A stretch of DNA of 64,000 nucleotides from Pseudomonas mandelii. Its GTDB lineage: Bacteria > Pseudomonadota > Gammaproteobacteria > Pseudomonadales > Pseudomonadaceae. Within the stretch, counting starts at the first letter, position 1, and each line of letters opens with the position of its first letter. The notes below the pieces were generated by a model, which was given only the letters and a program-made list of their open reading frames with translations, ran no database searches and was not told the DNA's origin. Both the position numbers and the translations under genes were made by a program. The DNA lies in contig NZ_RCZA01000012.1 in the NCBI RefSeq assembly GCF_006438925.1, positions 160,200-224,199 of the forward strand, in the 5' to 3' direction. Positions 9,205-17,711 of the stretch are shown in pieces.

Positions 9205-9254
9205 GGAACGGTCTCCGCTGCACTGGGATCGTAGGTACAGTTGACGGAGATTAC

Positions 9255-9271
9255 TGCAAAGGTCGCGCCAG
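9255..9271 (-). promoter_or_regulatory. Sigma-54 promoter of fliK
   Basis: CTGGCGCGACCTTTGCA on the minus strand has GG-N10-GC spacing and lies 50 bases before the fliK start. It sits just beyond the hptB stop. Confidence 0.75.
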
Positions 9272-9283
9272 GTTTGAGTGGCA

Positions 9284-9298
9284 GGCGCTAAAAGCGCC
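9284..9298 (-). other. Hairpin overlapping the hptB stop codon
   Basis: GGCGCT-AAA-AGCGCC is a perfect 6-bp stem spanning the hptB stop codon. There is no U-tract on the minus strand, so terminator function is doubtful. Confidence 0.3.
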
Positions 9299-9656
9299 GG
9301 ACGGTCTCATTGGCAGAGAGAGTACGCTGACGCTCGGCCTCATAGAGCGGCCGGACAAACGCAAATTCGTCACCAATTTCGCCCACCAGTTTTTCAATGC
9401 CGGCGAGGCTTTTTTGCTTGGCGCGCTGCTCCAGCTCATGGCACAACTCAGCCAGGCGAATGGCGCCCATGTTGCTGCTGCTGCCCTTGAAACTATGGGC
9501 AGCATTCATGAGTTGCGCGGCATCTTCAGCCTTTCGCAAGATGCGTAAACGCTCTTCGGAATCGGCGAGAAAGGTATCCAGCAACATCGGATACTCATCC
9601 TCCATGACCTCTTGCAACGCGTTCAGCACGTCGCGGTCCAGGTGTGTGTCAGCCAC
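9288..9656 (-). CDS. hptB: Histidine phosphotransfer protein HptB
   Basis: This 122-residue all-helical Hpt domain has its phospho-accepting histidine at residue 54 in AAHSFKGSSSNMG. In P. aeruginosa HptB relays phosphate from hybrid kinases to HsbR, which controls HsbA and through it swarming and biofilm. The same gene order (hsbA, hsbR, hptB) is seen here, with hsbR ending 30 bases upstream. Confidence 0.88.
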   Translation of the reverse strand: MADTHLDRDVLNALQEVMEDEYPMLLDTFLADSEERLRILRKAEDAAQLMNAAHSFKGSSSNMGAIRLAELCHELEQRAKQKSLAGIEKLVGEIGDEFAFVRPLYEAERQRTLSANETVRRF

Positions 9657-9686
9657 TTGCTCACTCCTTGATCAAGAATGCGTGGA

Positions 9687-11402
9687 TTATGCCAGAGCCT
9701 CCCAGAAAAACTCCACGCGGGCACTTCGACCATCGTCGGACCAACTCGCATTGTGGCCCAGTTGACGGATCAGACTGACGCCACGTCCCGACAGACGGAC
9801 ACCATCGACGGGCCGCTCCATCACCCGCGCGACATCGAAACCCTTGCCACTGTCTTCAACCCGAACAGCCAAGCACCCGCCCTTGCCCTTGGGTGTCACC
9901 TGCAAATGCACCCGCACGAAGCCGTCCTGCAAAGCATCCAGGCGCGCATTGCGCTGTTGATAATAGCGGGTGAAACCCGAGGCATCGCTCTTGAGCGCCG
10001 AATCCAGCCCCAGCACTCCATGCTCCAGGGCATTGGAATACAGTTCAGCCAATACACTGTAGAGCGCCCCGCTCTGAGCCCGCAGACCGTGGACCTCAAG
10101 CAGCAATTGCAGAAGATACGGCAGCGGATTGAAGCGTTTGAGCGTGGCGGCGCGAAATTCGAAACTCACTGACCAGTCCAGCGGGCAGGACTGACCACTG
10201 TCGGAATACACCAGCGCCGGCGGGCTCAGTTGTGCGGCCTCCAGCAGACTGACCTCGACCATGCTCACGTCATCACGGGCCTCGCCGCGAAAGTCGCGCA
10301 ACGCCTGCTCGATCTCTTCGAACAGCTCATCAGGCTGACGATTGGCCGCAAACACCTGCTGCAATCGCTCCACACCAAACAACTGTTCGTTGGCATCGCA
10401 GGTATCGATTACCCCGTCGGACAACAGGAAGACACGATCCCCGACCGCCATCGGAAACACCTCGGTGCGGTCATCAAAGGATTGCGGGCTCAGCACGCCG
10501 AGCGGCAAATGCCGAGCCGTCAGCGGCGTGCGCTCACCGCTGGCGATGCTGTGCAGGTAACCGTCCGGCATTCCGCCGTTCCAGACCTCCACCGAGCGTC
10601 GCTGAAAACTCAGGCACAGCAGCGTTGCACAACAGAACATGTCCACCGGCAGGATGCGCTTGAGCTTGGCATTCATCTCGCGCAGGGTTTCGGACAGGCC
10701 GTAACCCTTGGCGGTCATGCCATAGAAAACTTCGGCCAAGGGCATGGCACCGACCGCGGCCGGCAAACCGTGACCGGTAAAATCGCCGAGCAGCACGTGC
10801 ATGTCGCCGGCCGGGGTGAACGCGGCCAGCAGCAGATCGCCGTTGAACAACGCATAGGGCGATTGCAGGTAGCGAATATTCGGTGCACTCAGGCAGCCGG
10901 AGTGGGCCACCTTGTCGAACACGGCCTTGGCCACGCGCTGCTCGTTGAGCAGGTACTCGTGGTGCCTGGCGATCAGATCGCGCTGCTGCAACACCGTGGC
11001 CTGCAACCGCCGCAAGCGGTCCATCGCCTTGATCTTGGCGGCGAGGATCACCTGGTTGTAGGGCTTTGCCAGGAAGTCGTCGCCCCCGGCCTCCAGACAG
11101 CGGGCCAGCGCTTCGCTTTCGGTCAGCGAGGTGAGGAAGATGATCGGCACCAGGGTTTCCCCTGCCAATACCTTGATCTGCCGCGCAGCCTCAAAACCGT
11201 CCATCACCGGCATCATCGCGTCCATGAGCACCAGTTGCGGTCGCTGCTGGCGAAACGCTTCAACGGCTTCGGCACCGTTGGCGGCCGTCAGCACCTCATG
11301 CCCCTGACGACGAACGATGGTCGACAGCAGCATGCGATCGGCCGCACTGTCTTCGGCGATCAGGATCGTCAGCGGTTCGAACAAGGACTGCATGGCGGTC
11401 AC
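9687..11402 (-). CDS. hsbR: Response regulator/PP2C phosphatase HsbR
   Basis: This 571-residue protein has three modules. A receiver domain (about 10-130) carries the phospho-Asp at 61 in LVLMDAMMP. A SpoIIE-type PP2C phosphatase (about 175-390) contains GDFTGHGLPAA. A C-terminal HATPase-like kinase (about 420-570) contains ALEHGVLGLDS. In P. aeruginosa HsbR dephosphorylates or phosphorylates the anti-anti-sigma factor HsbA according to its HptB-driven phosphorylation state. Its ATG overlaps the hsbA stop by 4 bases. Confidence 0.88.
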   Translation of the reverse strand: MTAMQSLFEPLTILIAEDSAADRMLLSTIVRRQGHEVLTAANGAEAVEAFRQQRPQLVLMDAMMPVMDGFEAARQIKVLAGETLVPIIFLTSLTESEALARCLEAGGDDFLAKPYNQVILAAKIKAMDRLRRLQATVLQQRDLIARHHEYLLNEQRVAKAVFDKVAHSGCLSAPNIRYLQSPYALFNGDLLLAAFTPAGDMHVLLGDFTGHGLPAAVGAMPLAEVFYGMTAKGYGLSETLREMNAKLKRILPVDMFCCATLLCLSFQRRSVEVWNGGMPDGYLHSIASGERTPLTARHLPLGVLSPQSFDDRTEVFPMAVGDRVFLLSDGVIDTCDANEQLFGVERLQQVFAANRQPDELFEEIEQALRDFRGEARDDVSMVEVSLLEAAQLSPPALVYSDSGQSCPLDWSVSFEFRAATLKRFNPLPYLLQLLLEVHGLRAQSGALYSVLAELYSNALEHGVLGLDSALKSDASGFTRYYQQRNARLDALQDGFVRVHLQVTPKGKGGCLAVRVEDSGKGFDVARVMERPVDGVRLSGRGVSLIRQLGHNASWSDDGRSARVEFFWEALA

Positions 11403-11704
11403 GCCACGTCGAAGATTTGTTCGAAGTTGGAGATGGCGAGAATCTTGCGCACATCTGCGTTAGCGTTGGTCAACGTGATCTCGGCATTCTCGCCGCCAGC
11501 GTGATCACGCAATAGCAACAGCATGCCGAGCGCTGAGCTGTCGAGGTAGGTGGCGTCTTTCAGATCTACTTCGAAGGATTCGGGTTTTGGCTGAAGATTT
11601 TCGTAGGACTCGCGAAATTCCTGATGCTTGGCGAAATCGAATCGTCCCTTGACCGATATCGTCAGCTTTTGCCCATCTTGGGAGACTTCTGTAACAACTG
11701 GCAT
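11399..11704 (-). CDS. hsbA: Anti-sigma factor antagonist HsbA (STAS domain)
   Basis: This is a 101-residue STAS protein with the phosphorylatable serine at position 56 in YLDSSALGML. In P. aeruginosa the unphosphorylated form sequesters FlgM, releasing FliA, and the phosphorylated form activates the diguanylate cyclase HsbD. The start has AAGGA upstream. It is 96 bases downstream of fliJ and starts the hsbA-hsbR-hptB run. Confidence 0.88.
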   Translation of the reverse strand: MPVVTEVSQDGQKLTISVKGRFDFAKHQEFRESYENLQPKPESFEVDLKDATYLDSSALGMLLLLRDHAGGENAEITLTNANADVRKILAISNFEQIFDVA

Positions 11705-11800
11705 TTAACGGCTTCCTTGTCATGGGTGAACGTACGTGTACAAGGTTTAGCACTTGGCGAGGGCAGGAGCAAGGTGGGAAAACGGTTGAACCCTGCCTGA

Positions 11801-12250
11801 TCAATACGGATCCTGACGCGGCAACCGCTGGGACAACTCATCCAGCAGCTTTTGCTCACGCCGGTCTTCCAGCCGCCGCGCCTCATCCATGTAGCGCAAC
11901 ACCAGTTTGCGCAAGCCTTCGACTCGTGCAAACGCCTGCTGCCAGGATTCCCGCGCCTTGTTCAGGTTGTTTTGATGCCATACCAGGCTTTGTCGCTGCT
12001 GGTCGATGGCGGTCCCCAGTTGCGCAAGGAAGCCTTGATAACCCAGCAGCCATTGGCCCGACACGCCACTGCTGCCGCGCACGATCCATTGCTCTTGATA
12101 GTCGAGACGAAAGGCTTCGAGGTCGGCGAGTTTGCTTTCTGCCAGACGGACTTGCCCCTGGAAGTGCCCCAGACGCAGGACCGCGGTTTTCTCGGCCTTT
12201 TCGGCCATTTCGACCACGGGGGCCAGGCGCGAGGCTCGGCTCTGGGCCAT
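11801..12250 (-). CDS. fliJ: Flagellar export chaperone FliJ
   Basis: This 149-residue, largely coiled-coil protein starts MAQSRASRLAPVVEMAEKAE and is rich in Arg, Gln and Glu. FliJ forms the central stalk of the FliI ATPase ring and escorts export substrates. It lies 6 bases after fliI and is the last gene of fliEFGHIJ. Confidence 0.93.
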   Translation of the reverse strand: MAQSRASRLAPVVEMAEKAEKTAVLRLGHFQGQVRLAESKLADLEAFRLDYQEQWIVRGSSGVSGQWLLGYQGFLAQLGTAIDQQRQSLVWHQNNLNKARESWQQAFARVEGLRKLVLRYMDEARRLEDRREQKLLDELSQRLPRQDPY

Positions 12251-12256
12251 GGCCGG

Positions 12257-13615
12257 TTAGCCGCCGGCCGCGGGAGCGAAAATCGTGCCGAGATAGGCTT
12301 CGCTTTCGCCCAGGCCGATGCTGTCGTTCAGACCCTGGCGCAGGTATTTCACCAGCTGCGGTTGCAGGGAGATCGCCAGGTCGGTTTCCCGATCACCACC
12401 CGCGACATAGGCGCCGACGCTGATCAAGTCGCGACTCTGCTGATACCGCGACCACAGTTGCTTGAAATACTGGGCGCGCATCATGTGTTCGGGCGTAACC
12501 ACCGACGGCATGACCCGGCTGATGGACGCTTCGATATCGATGGCCGGGTAATGACCTTCCTCGGCCAGGCGCCGGGACAGAACGATGTGCCCGTCGAGCA
12601 CGCCTCGTGCGGCGTCGGCAATCGGGTCCTGCTGGTCATCGCCTTCGGACAGTACGGTGTAGAACGCGGTGATCGAACCGCCGCCCTTCTCCGCGTTACC
12701 GGCCCGCTCCACCAGTTTCGGTAGTTTGGCGAACACCGAAGGCGGATAACCCTTGGTCGCCGGCGGCTCGCCGATGGCCAGGGCAATTTCCCGCTGGGCC
12801 TGGGCGAAACGGGTCAGGGAGTCCATGAGCAACAGGACGTTCTTGCCCTTGTCGCGGAAATACTCGGCGATTCGCGTGCAGTACATCGCAGCGCGCAGTC
12901 GCATCAGCGGCGCATCGTCCGCCGGGGACGCCACCACGACCGAACGCTTGAGCCCTTCTTCACCGAGGATGTGCTCGATGAACTCTTTAACTTCCCGACC
13001 CCGCTCACCGATCAGCCCGACGACGATGATGTCGGCCTCGGTGAAGCGGGTCATCATGCCCAGCAGGACACTCTTGCCCACGCCAGTACCGGCGAACAGG
13101 CCCAGACGCTGACCGCGACCGACCGTCAACAAACCGTTGATGCTGCGAATACCCACGTCCAGCGGCTCGCTGATCGGTTCGCGCTTGAGCGGGTTGATGG
13201 TCGGGCCGTCCATCGGCACCCAGTCTTCGGCCTTCATCCCGCCCTTGCCGTCCAGCGCGCGGCCGGCGCCATCAAGTACCCGCCCGAGCATGCTCATACC
13301 CATTGGCAGACGGCCGGTATCAGCCAGAGGAACCACACGGGCACCGGGAGCGATGCCGGCAACGCTGCCGACCGGCATCAGAAACACCTTGCTGCCGGAG
13401 AAGCCCATGACTTCAGCTTCGACCTGCACCGGGTGATAACTGTCGTCGTTGATGACCATGCAGCGGCTGCCCATGGCGGCGCGCAAGCCCTCGGCTTCGA
13501 GGGTCAGGCCGACCATGCGCAGCAAGCGGCCTTCAAGGATCGGCGCGCCTTCCAGCGCCGTGGCCTCGGCGTAGCTGCCGAGGCGCTTGGCGAAGCTGGT
13601 GCGATCAAGGCGCAT
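12257..13615 (-). CDS. fliI: Flagellum-specific export ATPase FliI
   Basis: FliI is an F1-beta-like hexameric ATPase that energises export. At 452 residues it has Walker A GTGVGKS at 176-182, a Walker B region (VLLLMDSLTRFAQ) and the FliI-typical LKREPISEPLDVG. Its start overlaps the fliH 3' end by 11 bases. Confidence 0.97.
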   Translation of the reverse strand: MRLDRTSFAKRLGSYAEATALEGAPILEGRLLRMVGLTLEAEGLRAAMGSRCMVINDDSYHPVQVEAEVMGFSGSKVFLMPVGSVAGIAPGARVVPLADTGRLPMGMSMLGRVLDGAGRALDGKGGMKAEDWVPMDGPTINPLKREPISEPLDVGIRSINGLLTVGRGQRLGLFAGTGVGKSVLLGMMTRFTEADIIVVGLIGERGREVKEFIEHILGEEGLKRSVVVASPADDAPLMRLRAAMYCTRIAEYFRDKGKNVLLLMDSLTRFAQAQREIALAIGEPPATKGYPPSVFAKLPKLVERAGNAEKGGGSITAFYTVLSEGDDQQDPIADAARGVLDGHIVLSRRLAEEGHYPAIDIEASISRVMPSVVTPEHMMRAQYFKQLWSRYQQSRDLISVGAYVAGGDRETDLAISLQPQLVKYLRQGLNDSIGLGESEAYLGTIFAPAAGG

Positions 13616-14414
13616 CGGGAACGTCCGGTTCAGGTTCGACCGGCACGACCGCTGGCTTGTCGCTGATCGGCAGCTCCAGGCTCAGATCCGGTTCGGCCGG
13701 GTGCAAGGCCTGTTCGTGCAACTGATCGAAGAGCTTGTCCATGACCCGCGCAACGCGGGTTTCGACCGTGGCGTCGATACGGCTGTGTTCAGTCTCGACC
13801 CGGCAACCGCCGGGCAACAATGCCTCGTCCTCGACGATGCGCCAGGTTTCTTCATGGCGTTCGCGCAGGGCTTTGACCTGTTCGAAATCTTGCGGATTGA
13901 TGTACAGCCGCACATTGCCCACGCCCAGCGGCAAGAGCTTGAGGGCTTCACGCATGACGTGTTCGATCTGCGTCGAGTCGATGGCGAGCTCGCGCTGAAT
14001 CACCTGTTTGGTGATGTGCTGCACCAGGTCGACCAGGGACTTTTCGATCAAGGTGTCCTGCTCGGCGATCGGCTCGAACAAATGCCCCATCAGCTGCTCC
14101 AGAGCGCCAATCTTGGCGGCCAGGGCCAACTCGGCTTCCTGACGGACTTTGAGCGTGGTGCTGTGGAAGCCTTCTTTCTCGCCGGTTGCGAAGCCTTCGT
14201 TGTAGGCCTCCTGGCGAATGCTTTCGAGTTCTTCGAGGGTCAGTGGCTGGACTTCATCCAGTGGCACTTCTTCCATTTCCGGCGGCTCGGGCTCAGGTTC
14301 CGGCTCGGGTTCCGGCACGAACGGATCGAAACTGGGCAGCGACCAGAGGTCGAAACCACCGACGTCCTTGCCACGGATCAGGTCTGTGTTGGACTCATCA
14401 TGTTTGGACGACAT
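13605..14414 (-). CDS. fliH: Flagellar assembly protein FliH
   Basis: FliH is the peripheral stalk and regulator of FliI. The 269-residue product has an acidic N-terminal region containing an uninterrupted PEPEPEPEPEPP tract (about residues 33-45), a coiled-coil middle part and a C-terminal ATPase-stator-like domain (NVRLYINPQDFEQVK). It is located between fliG (7 bases upstream) and fliI (11-base overlap). Confidence 0.93.
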   Translation of the reverse strand: MSSKHDESNTDLIRGKDVGGFDLWSLPSFDPFVPEPEPEPEPEPPEMEEVPLDEVQPLTLEELESIRQEAYNEGFATGEKEGFHSTTLKVRQEAELALAAKIGALEQLMGHLFEPIAEQDTLIEKSLVDLVQHITKQVIQRELAIDSTQIEHVMREALKLLPLGVGNVRLYINPQDFEQVKALRERHEETWRIVEDEALLPGGCRVETEHSRIDATVETRVARVMDKLFDQLHEQALHPAEPDLSLELPISDKPAVVPVEPEPDVPDAP

Positions 14415-14421
14415 AGTGACC

Positions 14422-15441
14422 TTAGATCATCTCTTCGCCGCCCTTCCCGCCGAGAACGATTTCTCCGGCTTCGGCCATACGGCGGGCAATGGTGAGGATT
14501 TCTTTCTGCGCCGTTTCCACGTCGCTGACGCGCACCGGGCCTTTGGCCTCGAGGTCGTCGCGCAACAGTTCGGCCGCCCGTTTGGACATGTTCTTGAAGA
14601 TCTTCTCTTTGACGCCTTCGTCCGAACCCTTGAGGGCCAGCACCAGCACGTCGGAAGACACTTCGCGCAGCAGCGCCTGAATACCGCGATCGTCGACATC
14701 GGACAGGTTGTTGAACACGAACATGAGGTCTTCGATCTGACCGGACAGGTCTTCGTCGACTTCACGGATCGAGTCCATCAGCTGACCTTCGATCGAGCTG
14801 TCGAGGAAGTTCATGATATCTGCCGCACGCTTGATGCCACCCAGGGTGGTGCGCGAGGCATTCGAGTTGCCGGAGAACTGCTTCTCGAGAATCTGGTTGA
14901 GTTCTTTCAGGGCCGCAGGCTGCACAGTGTTCAGCGAGGAAACCCGCAGAATGATGTCCAGACGCACCTTGTGATCGAAGTTGCCCAGCACTTCGCCGGC
15001 CTGGTCCGGATCGAGATACGCCACCACGATCGCCTGGATCTGCGGGTGCTCGTAACGGATCACGTCGGCGACGGCGCGCGGTTCCATCCACTTCAGGCTG
15101 TCGAGGCCACTGGTGTTGCCGCCCAGCAGGATCCGGTCGATCAGGCCGTTGGCCTTGTCTTCGCCCAGGGCCTGCGTGAGCATTTTGCGCACGTAGTCGT
15201 CAGAGCCGACGCCGAGGCTGGTCTGGTCGCCGACGATGTCGACGAACTCGCTCATCACCTGCTCGACCTGCTCGCGGTGCACGTTACCCATTTGGGCCAT
15301 GGCCACACCCACACGCTGGACCTCTTTGGGCCCCATGTGGCGCAGCACTTGGGCAGCGTCGGTAGAACCCAGGGACAGCAGCAGAATCGCGGCTTTGTCG
15401 ACCTTGGACAATTTGGCGGCAACGGCTCGGTTATCACTCAT
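14422..15441 (-). CDS. fliG: Flagellar motor switch protein FliG
   Basis: FliG is the torque-generating C-ring protein. The 339-residue product has the N-terminal FliF-binding domain (LSKVDKAAILLLSLG), a middle domain with the EHPQ motif (YEHPQIQAIVVAYL) and a C-terminal charged domain for stator contact (LVLALKGSDEGVKEKIFKNM). It overlaps fliF by 8 bases. Confidence 0.97.
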   Translation of the reverse strand: MSDNRAVAAKLSKVDKAAILLLSLGSTDAAQVLRHMGPKEVQRVGVAMAQMGNVHREQVEQVMSEFVDIVGDQTSLGVGSDDYVRKMLTQALGEDKANGLIDRILLGGNTSGLDSLKWMEPRAVADVIRYEHPQIQAIVVAYLDPDQAGEVLGNFDHKVRLDIILRVSSLNTVQPAALKELNQILEKQFSGNSNASRTTLGGIKRAADIMNFLDSSIEGQLMDSIREVDEDLSGQIEDLMFVFNNLSDVDDRGIQALLREVSSDVLVLALKGSDEGVKEKIFKNMSKRAAELLRDDLEAKGPVRVSDVETAQKEILTIARRMAEAGEIVLGGKGGEEMI

Positions 15442-17221
15442 CTGCGTTAATCCACTCTTTCACGACCTGGGCCACGCGACCCGGATCTTCTGCCACCAGA
15501 CTCTTGATTGCGTTCAGCTGTGCGTCATAGCCTTCGCTTGGGCTCGGCAACAGGATGCTGGTCGGGCCGCCGAGACTGACGCGGTCGTTGGCCAGTTCGC
15601 CGTCCAGGCCGCCCATGCCACCCAACTCGACGTCGCTGCCGATGCCTGCAAACTGCTTGTCTTTGCCGCCGCCGGTGATGTTGTTGAGCACCGGACGCAG
15701 CACACCGAACACCAGCACCAGGATGAACAAGACACCCAGCACTTGCTTGACGATGTCCCAGAACCAAGGCTGGGAGTAGAACGGAATTTCGGCAATCACT
15801 TCACCGCGCTCGGCGGAGAACGGCATGTTGATCACGCTGACGCTGTCGCCACGGCTGGCGTCGAAGCCTACGGCATCCTGTACCAGGCGAGTGAAGCGCG
15901 CCAATTCATCGGCGGTCCACGGCGCACGGGTGGTTTCACCGTTGGCCGCGTTGATCTTGACCTGGTCATCCACCACCACCGACACCGAGAGGCGATTCAA
16001 GCGGCCCTGCTGCTGTTTGGTGTGGCTGATGGAACGGTCGAGTTCGAAGTTCTTGGTGGACTGTTGACGCTTGTCCGCCGGGTACGGTGCAAGCATAGGC
16101 TGGCCGGTGGCCGGGTCCATGATTTGCTGACCGTTGGCATCCAGGAGTGGCTGGCCTGGCTGCACCATGCCGGCCGACGCGGTAGCGCCACCGGTGGTTT
16201 GCGGTGCGGAGGCAGGCGACGGCGGCTGGTTGCTCAGGGCACCCGGCACACCTTGCGGGCCATTGCTGGCGGTACGTTGTTCGTTGACCGACTGCTCGCT
16301 GCGCAACGCCGGTTGGTCCGGGTTGAATTGCTCGGAGGTCGACTCGACGGCACTGAAATCCACATCGGCCGAGACTTCGGCTTTATAGCGATCGTTGCCC
16401 AGCACCGGTTGCAGAATGTTGTGCACGCGCTGAGTCAGCATGCTTTCCATGCGACGGCTGTAATCGAATTGCTTGCCGGCCATGGTCAGTTCGGAGTTTT
16501 CCGCCTGATCCGACAGCAGGTTGCCCTTCTGGTCGACGACAGTGATCTGGGATTTGCTGAGTTCGGGAACGCTGGTGGCCACCAGGTTGATGATCGCCAG
16601 CACTTGGCCAGGCTCCAGCGAGCGACCGGAGTACAGCTCCACCAGAATCGAAGCGCTCGGCTTGCGCTCGTCGCGCACGAACACCGAACTTTTCGGAATC
16701 GCCAGGTGCACGCGGGCACCCTTGACGTTGTTCAGGCTGGAAATGGTGCGGGCCAGTTCGCCTTCGAGACCGCGACGATAACGGGTCGCTTCCATGAACT
16801 GGCTGGTGCCCAGGCCCTGGTCCTTGTCGAGAATTTCAAAACCGATGTTGCCATCGCTGGGAGTGACACCAGCGCCTGCGAGTTTGATTCGCGCACGGGA
16901 CAGGTCATCGGCCTTGACCAGCAAGGCACCGGAGTTCGGTTCAACGGTATAGGGAATGTCGGCTGCGGCGAGGGTATCCATGACCTGTTTGGCGTCCATA
17001 CCGGCAAGGCTGCCGTATAGAGGCCGGTAGTCCGGCTGCTGGGACCACAACACCACGGCAAAGCCAATCGCCACGCTCGCAGCCAGGCCGACCAACAGGC
17101 CTACCTGACGCAACATGGTCATCTCGGAGAGGTTTTCCAGGAAGGACAACCCGAACAGCGGCGGCTTGCCGTCTATTGGAGTGGCCTTGGCCGGAACATT
17201 ATCGGCGACTGCTTCTGCCAT
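15434..17221 (-). CDS. fliF: Flagellar MS-ring protein FliF
   Basis: FliF forms the membrane/supramembrane ring. The 595-residue protein has a transmembrane helix near 37-60 (VGLLVGLAASVAIGFAVVLW), ring-building domains (including DYRPLYGSLAGMDAKQVMD and ARVHLAIPKSSVF), a second transmembrane helix near residue 490 and a cytoplasmic FliG-binding tail. It starts 14 bases after fliE. Confidence 0.96.
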   Translation of the reverse strand: MAEAVADNVPAKATPIDGKPPLFGLSFLENLSEMTMLRQVGLLVGLAASVAIGFAVVLWSQQPDYRPLYGSLAGMDAKQVMDTLAAADIPYTVEPNSGALLVKADDLSRARIKLAGAGVTPSDGNIGFEILDKDQGLGTSQFMEATRYRRGLEGELARTISSLNNVKGARVHLAIPKSSVFVRDERKPSASILVELYSGRSLEPGQVLAIINLVATSVPELSKSQITVVDQKGNLLSDQAENSELTMAGKQFDYSRRMESMLTQRVHNILQPVLGNDRYKAEVSADVDFSAVESTSEQFNPDQPALRSEQSVNEQRTASNGPQGVPGALSNQPPSPASAPQTTGGATASAGMVQPGQPLLDANGQQIMDPATGQPMLAPYPADKRQQSTKNFELDRSISHTKQQQGRLNRLSVSVVVDDQVKINAANGETTRAPWTADELARFTRLVQDAVGFDASRGDSVSVINMPFSAERGEVIAEIPFYSQPWFWDIVKQVLGVLFILVLVFGVLRPVLNNITGGGKDKQFAGIGSDVELGGMGGLDGELANDRVSLGGPTSILLPSPSEGYDAQLNAIKSLVAEDPGRVAQVVKEWINADE

Positions 17222-17235
17222 GACTCAATTCGTCC

Positions 17236-17565
17236 TTAAACCGGCATCTGCATGATGTCTTGGTATGCCTGAACCAGCTTGTTGCGTACTTGGGTCAACG
17301 CTTGAAAAGACACGCTGGCCTTCTGCGAGGAAATCATCACGTCCGTCAGGTCGACGCCACTCTTGCCGATCTCGAAGGCACTGGCCAACTGACTGGACGC
17401 CTGCTGCGTCTCGTTCACTTTATTGACGGCCTGACCGAGCATGTCGGAAAAGCTGCTGCCACCCAGTTCAGGAACGGCGGCAGTCGATTTCGACGCAGAC
17501 ATGGCATCCATTTGCATGGAACGCATGTCCAGCATCAATCGATTGAATTCAATACCTTGGCTCAT
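17236..17565 (-). CDS. fliE: Flagellar hook-basal body protein FliE
   Basis: FliE joins the MS ring to the proximal rod. I take the start at 17565 (MSQGIEFNRLML), giving the usual length of 109 residues with GAGAG upstream. The reading frame stays open further upstream, but that stretch overlaps the promoter region and looks non-coding. The C-terminal helix (SFQALTQVRNKLVQAYQDIM) is diagnostic. It is the first gene of fliEFGHIJ. Confidence 0.95.
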   Translation of the reverse strand: MSQGIEFNRLMLDMRSMQMDAMSASKSTAAVPELGGSSFSDMLGQAVNKVNETQQASSQLASAFEIGKSGVDLTDVMISSQKASVSFQALTQVRNKLVQAYQDIMQMPV

Positions 17566-17641
17566 GGCTTCTCTCTTTGACGAGCTACGTCTTTGGCGAC
17601 CCGCAATTTTTTGACACTCACTCGGCGGGTAGTGAGGTGTT

Positions 17642-17658
17642 AGCAACAAGGGTGCCAG
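17642..17658 (-). promoter_or_regulatory. Sigma-54 promoter of the fliE operon
   Basis: CTGGCACCCTTGTTGCT on the minus strand is a near-consensus RpoN site with GG-N10-GC spacing, 76 bases before the chosen fliE start. In P. aeruginosa fliE depends on RpoN and FleQ. Confidence 0.85.
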
Positions 17659-17677
17659 CTCCATGGCCGCTTTAAAC

Positions 17678-17697
17678 AAAAGCCGTCCCGGGCTTTT
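17678..17697 (-). terminator. Intrinsic terminator after fleR
   Basis: AAAAGCC and GGCTTTT form a 7-bp stem followed by GTTTAAA on the minus strand, 15 bases beyond the fleR stop. It separates fleSR from the fliE promoter. Confidence 0.6.
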
Positions 17698-17711
17698 GCA
17701 TTGCTAATGAA

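Noticed and set aside
15236..17020. Open frame of 594 codons on the plus strand opposite fliF and fliG
   Set aside because: Antisense shadow of conserved motor genes, with no motif and no ribosome site.
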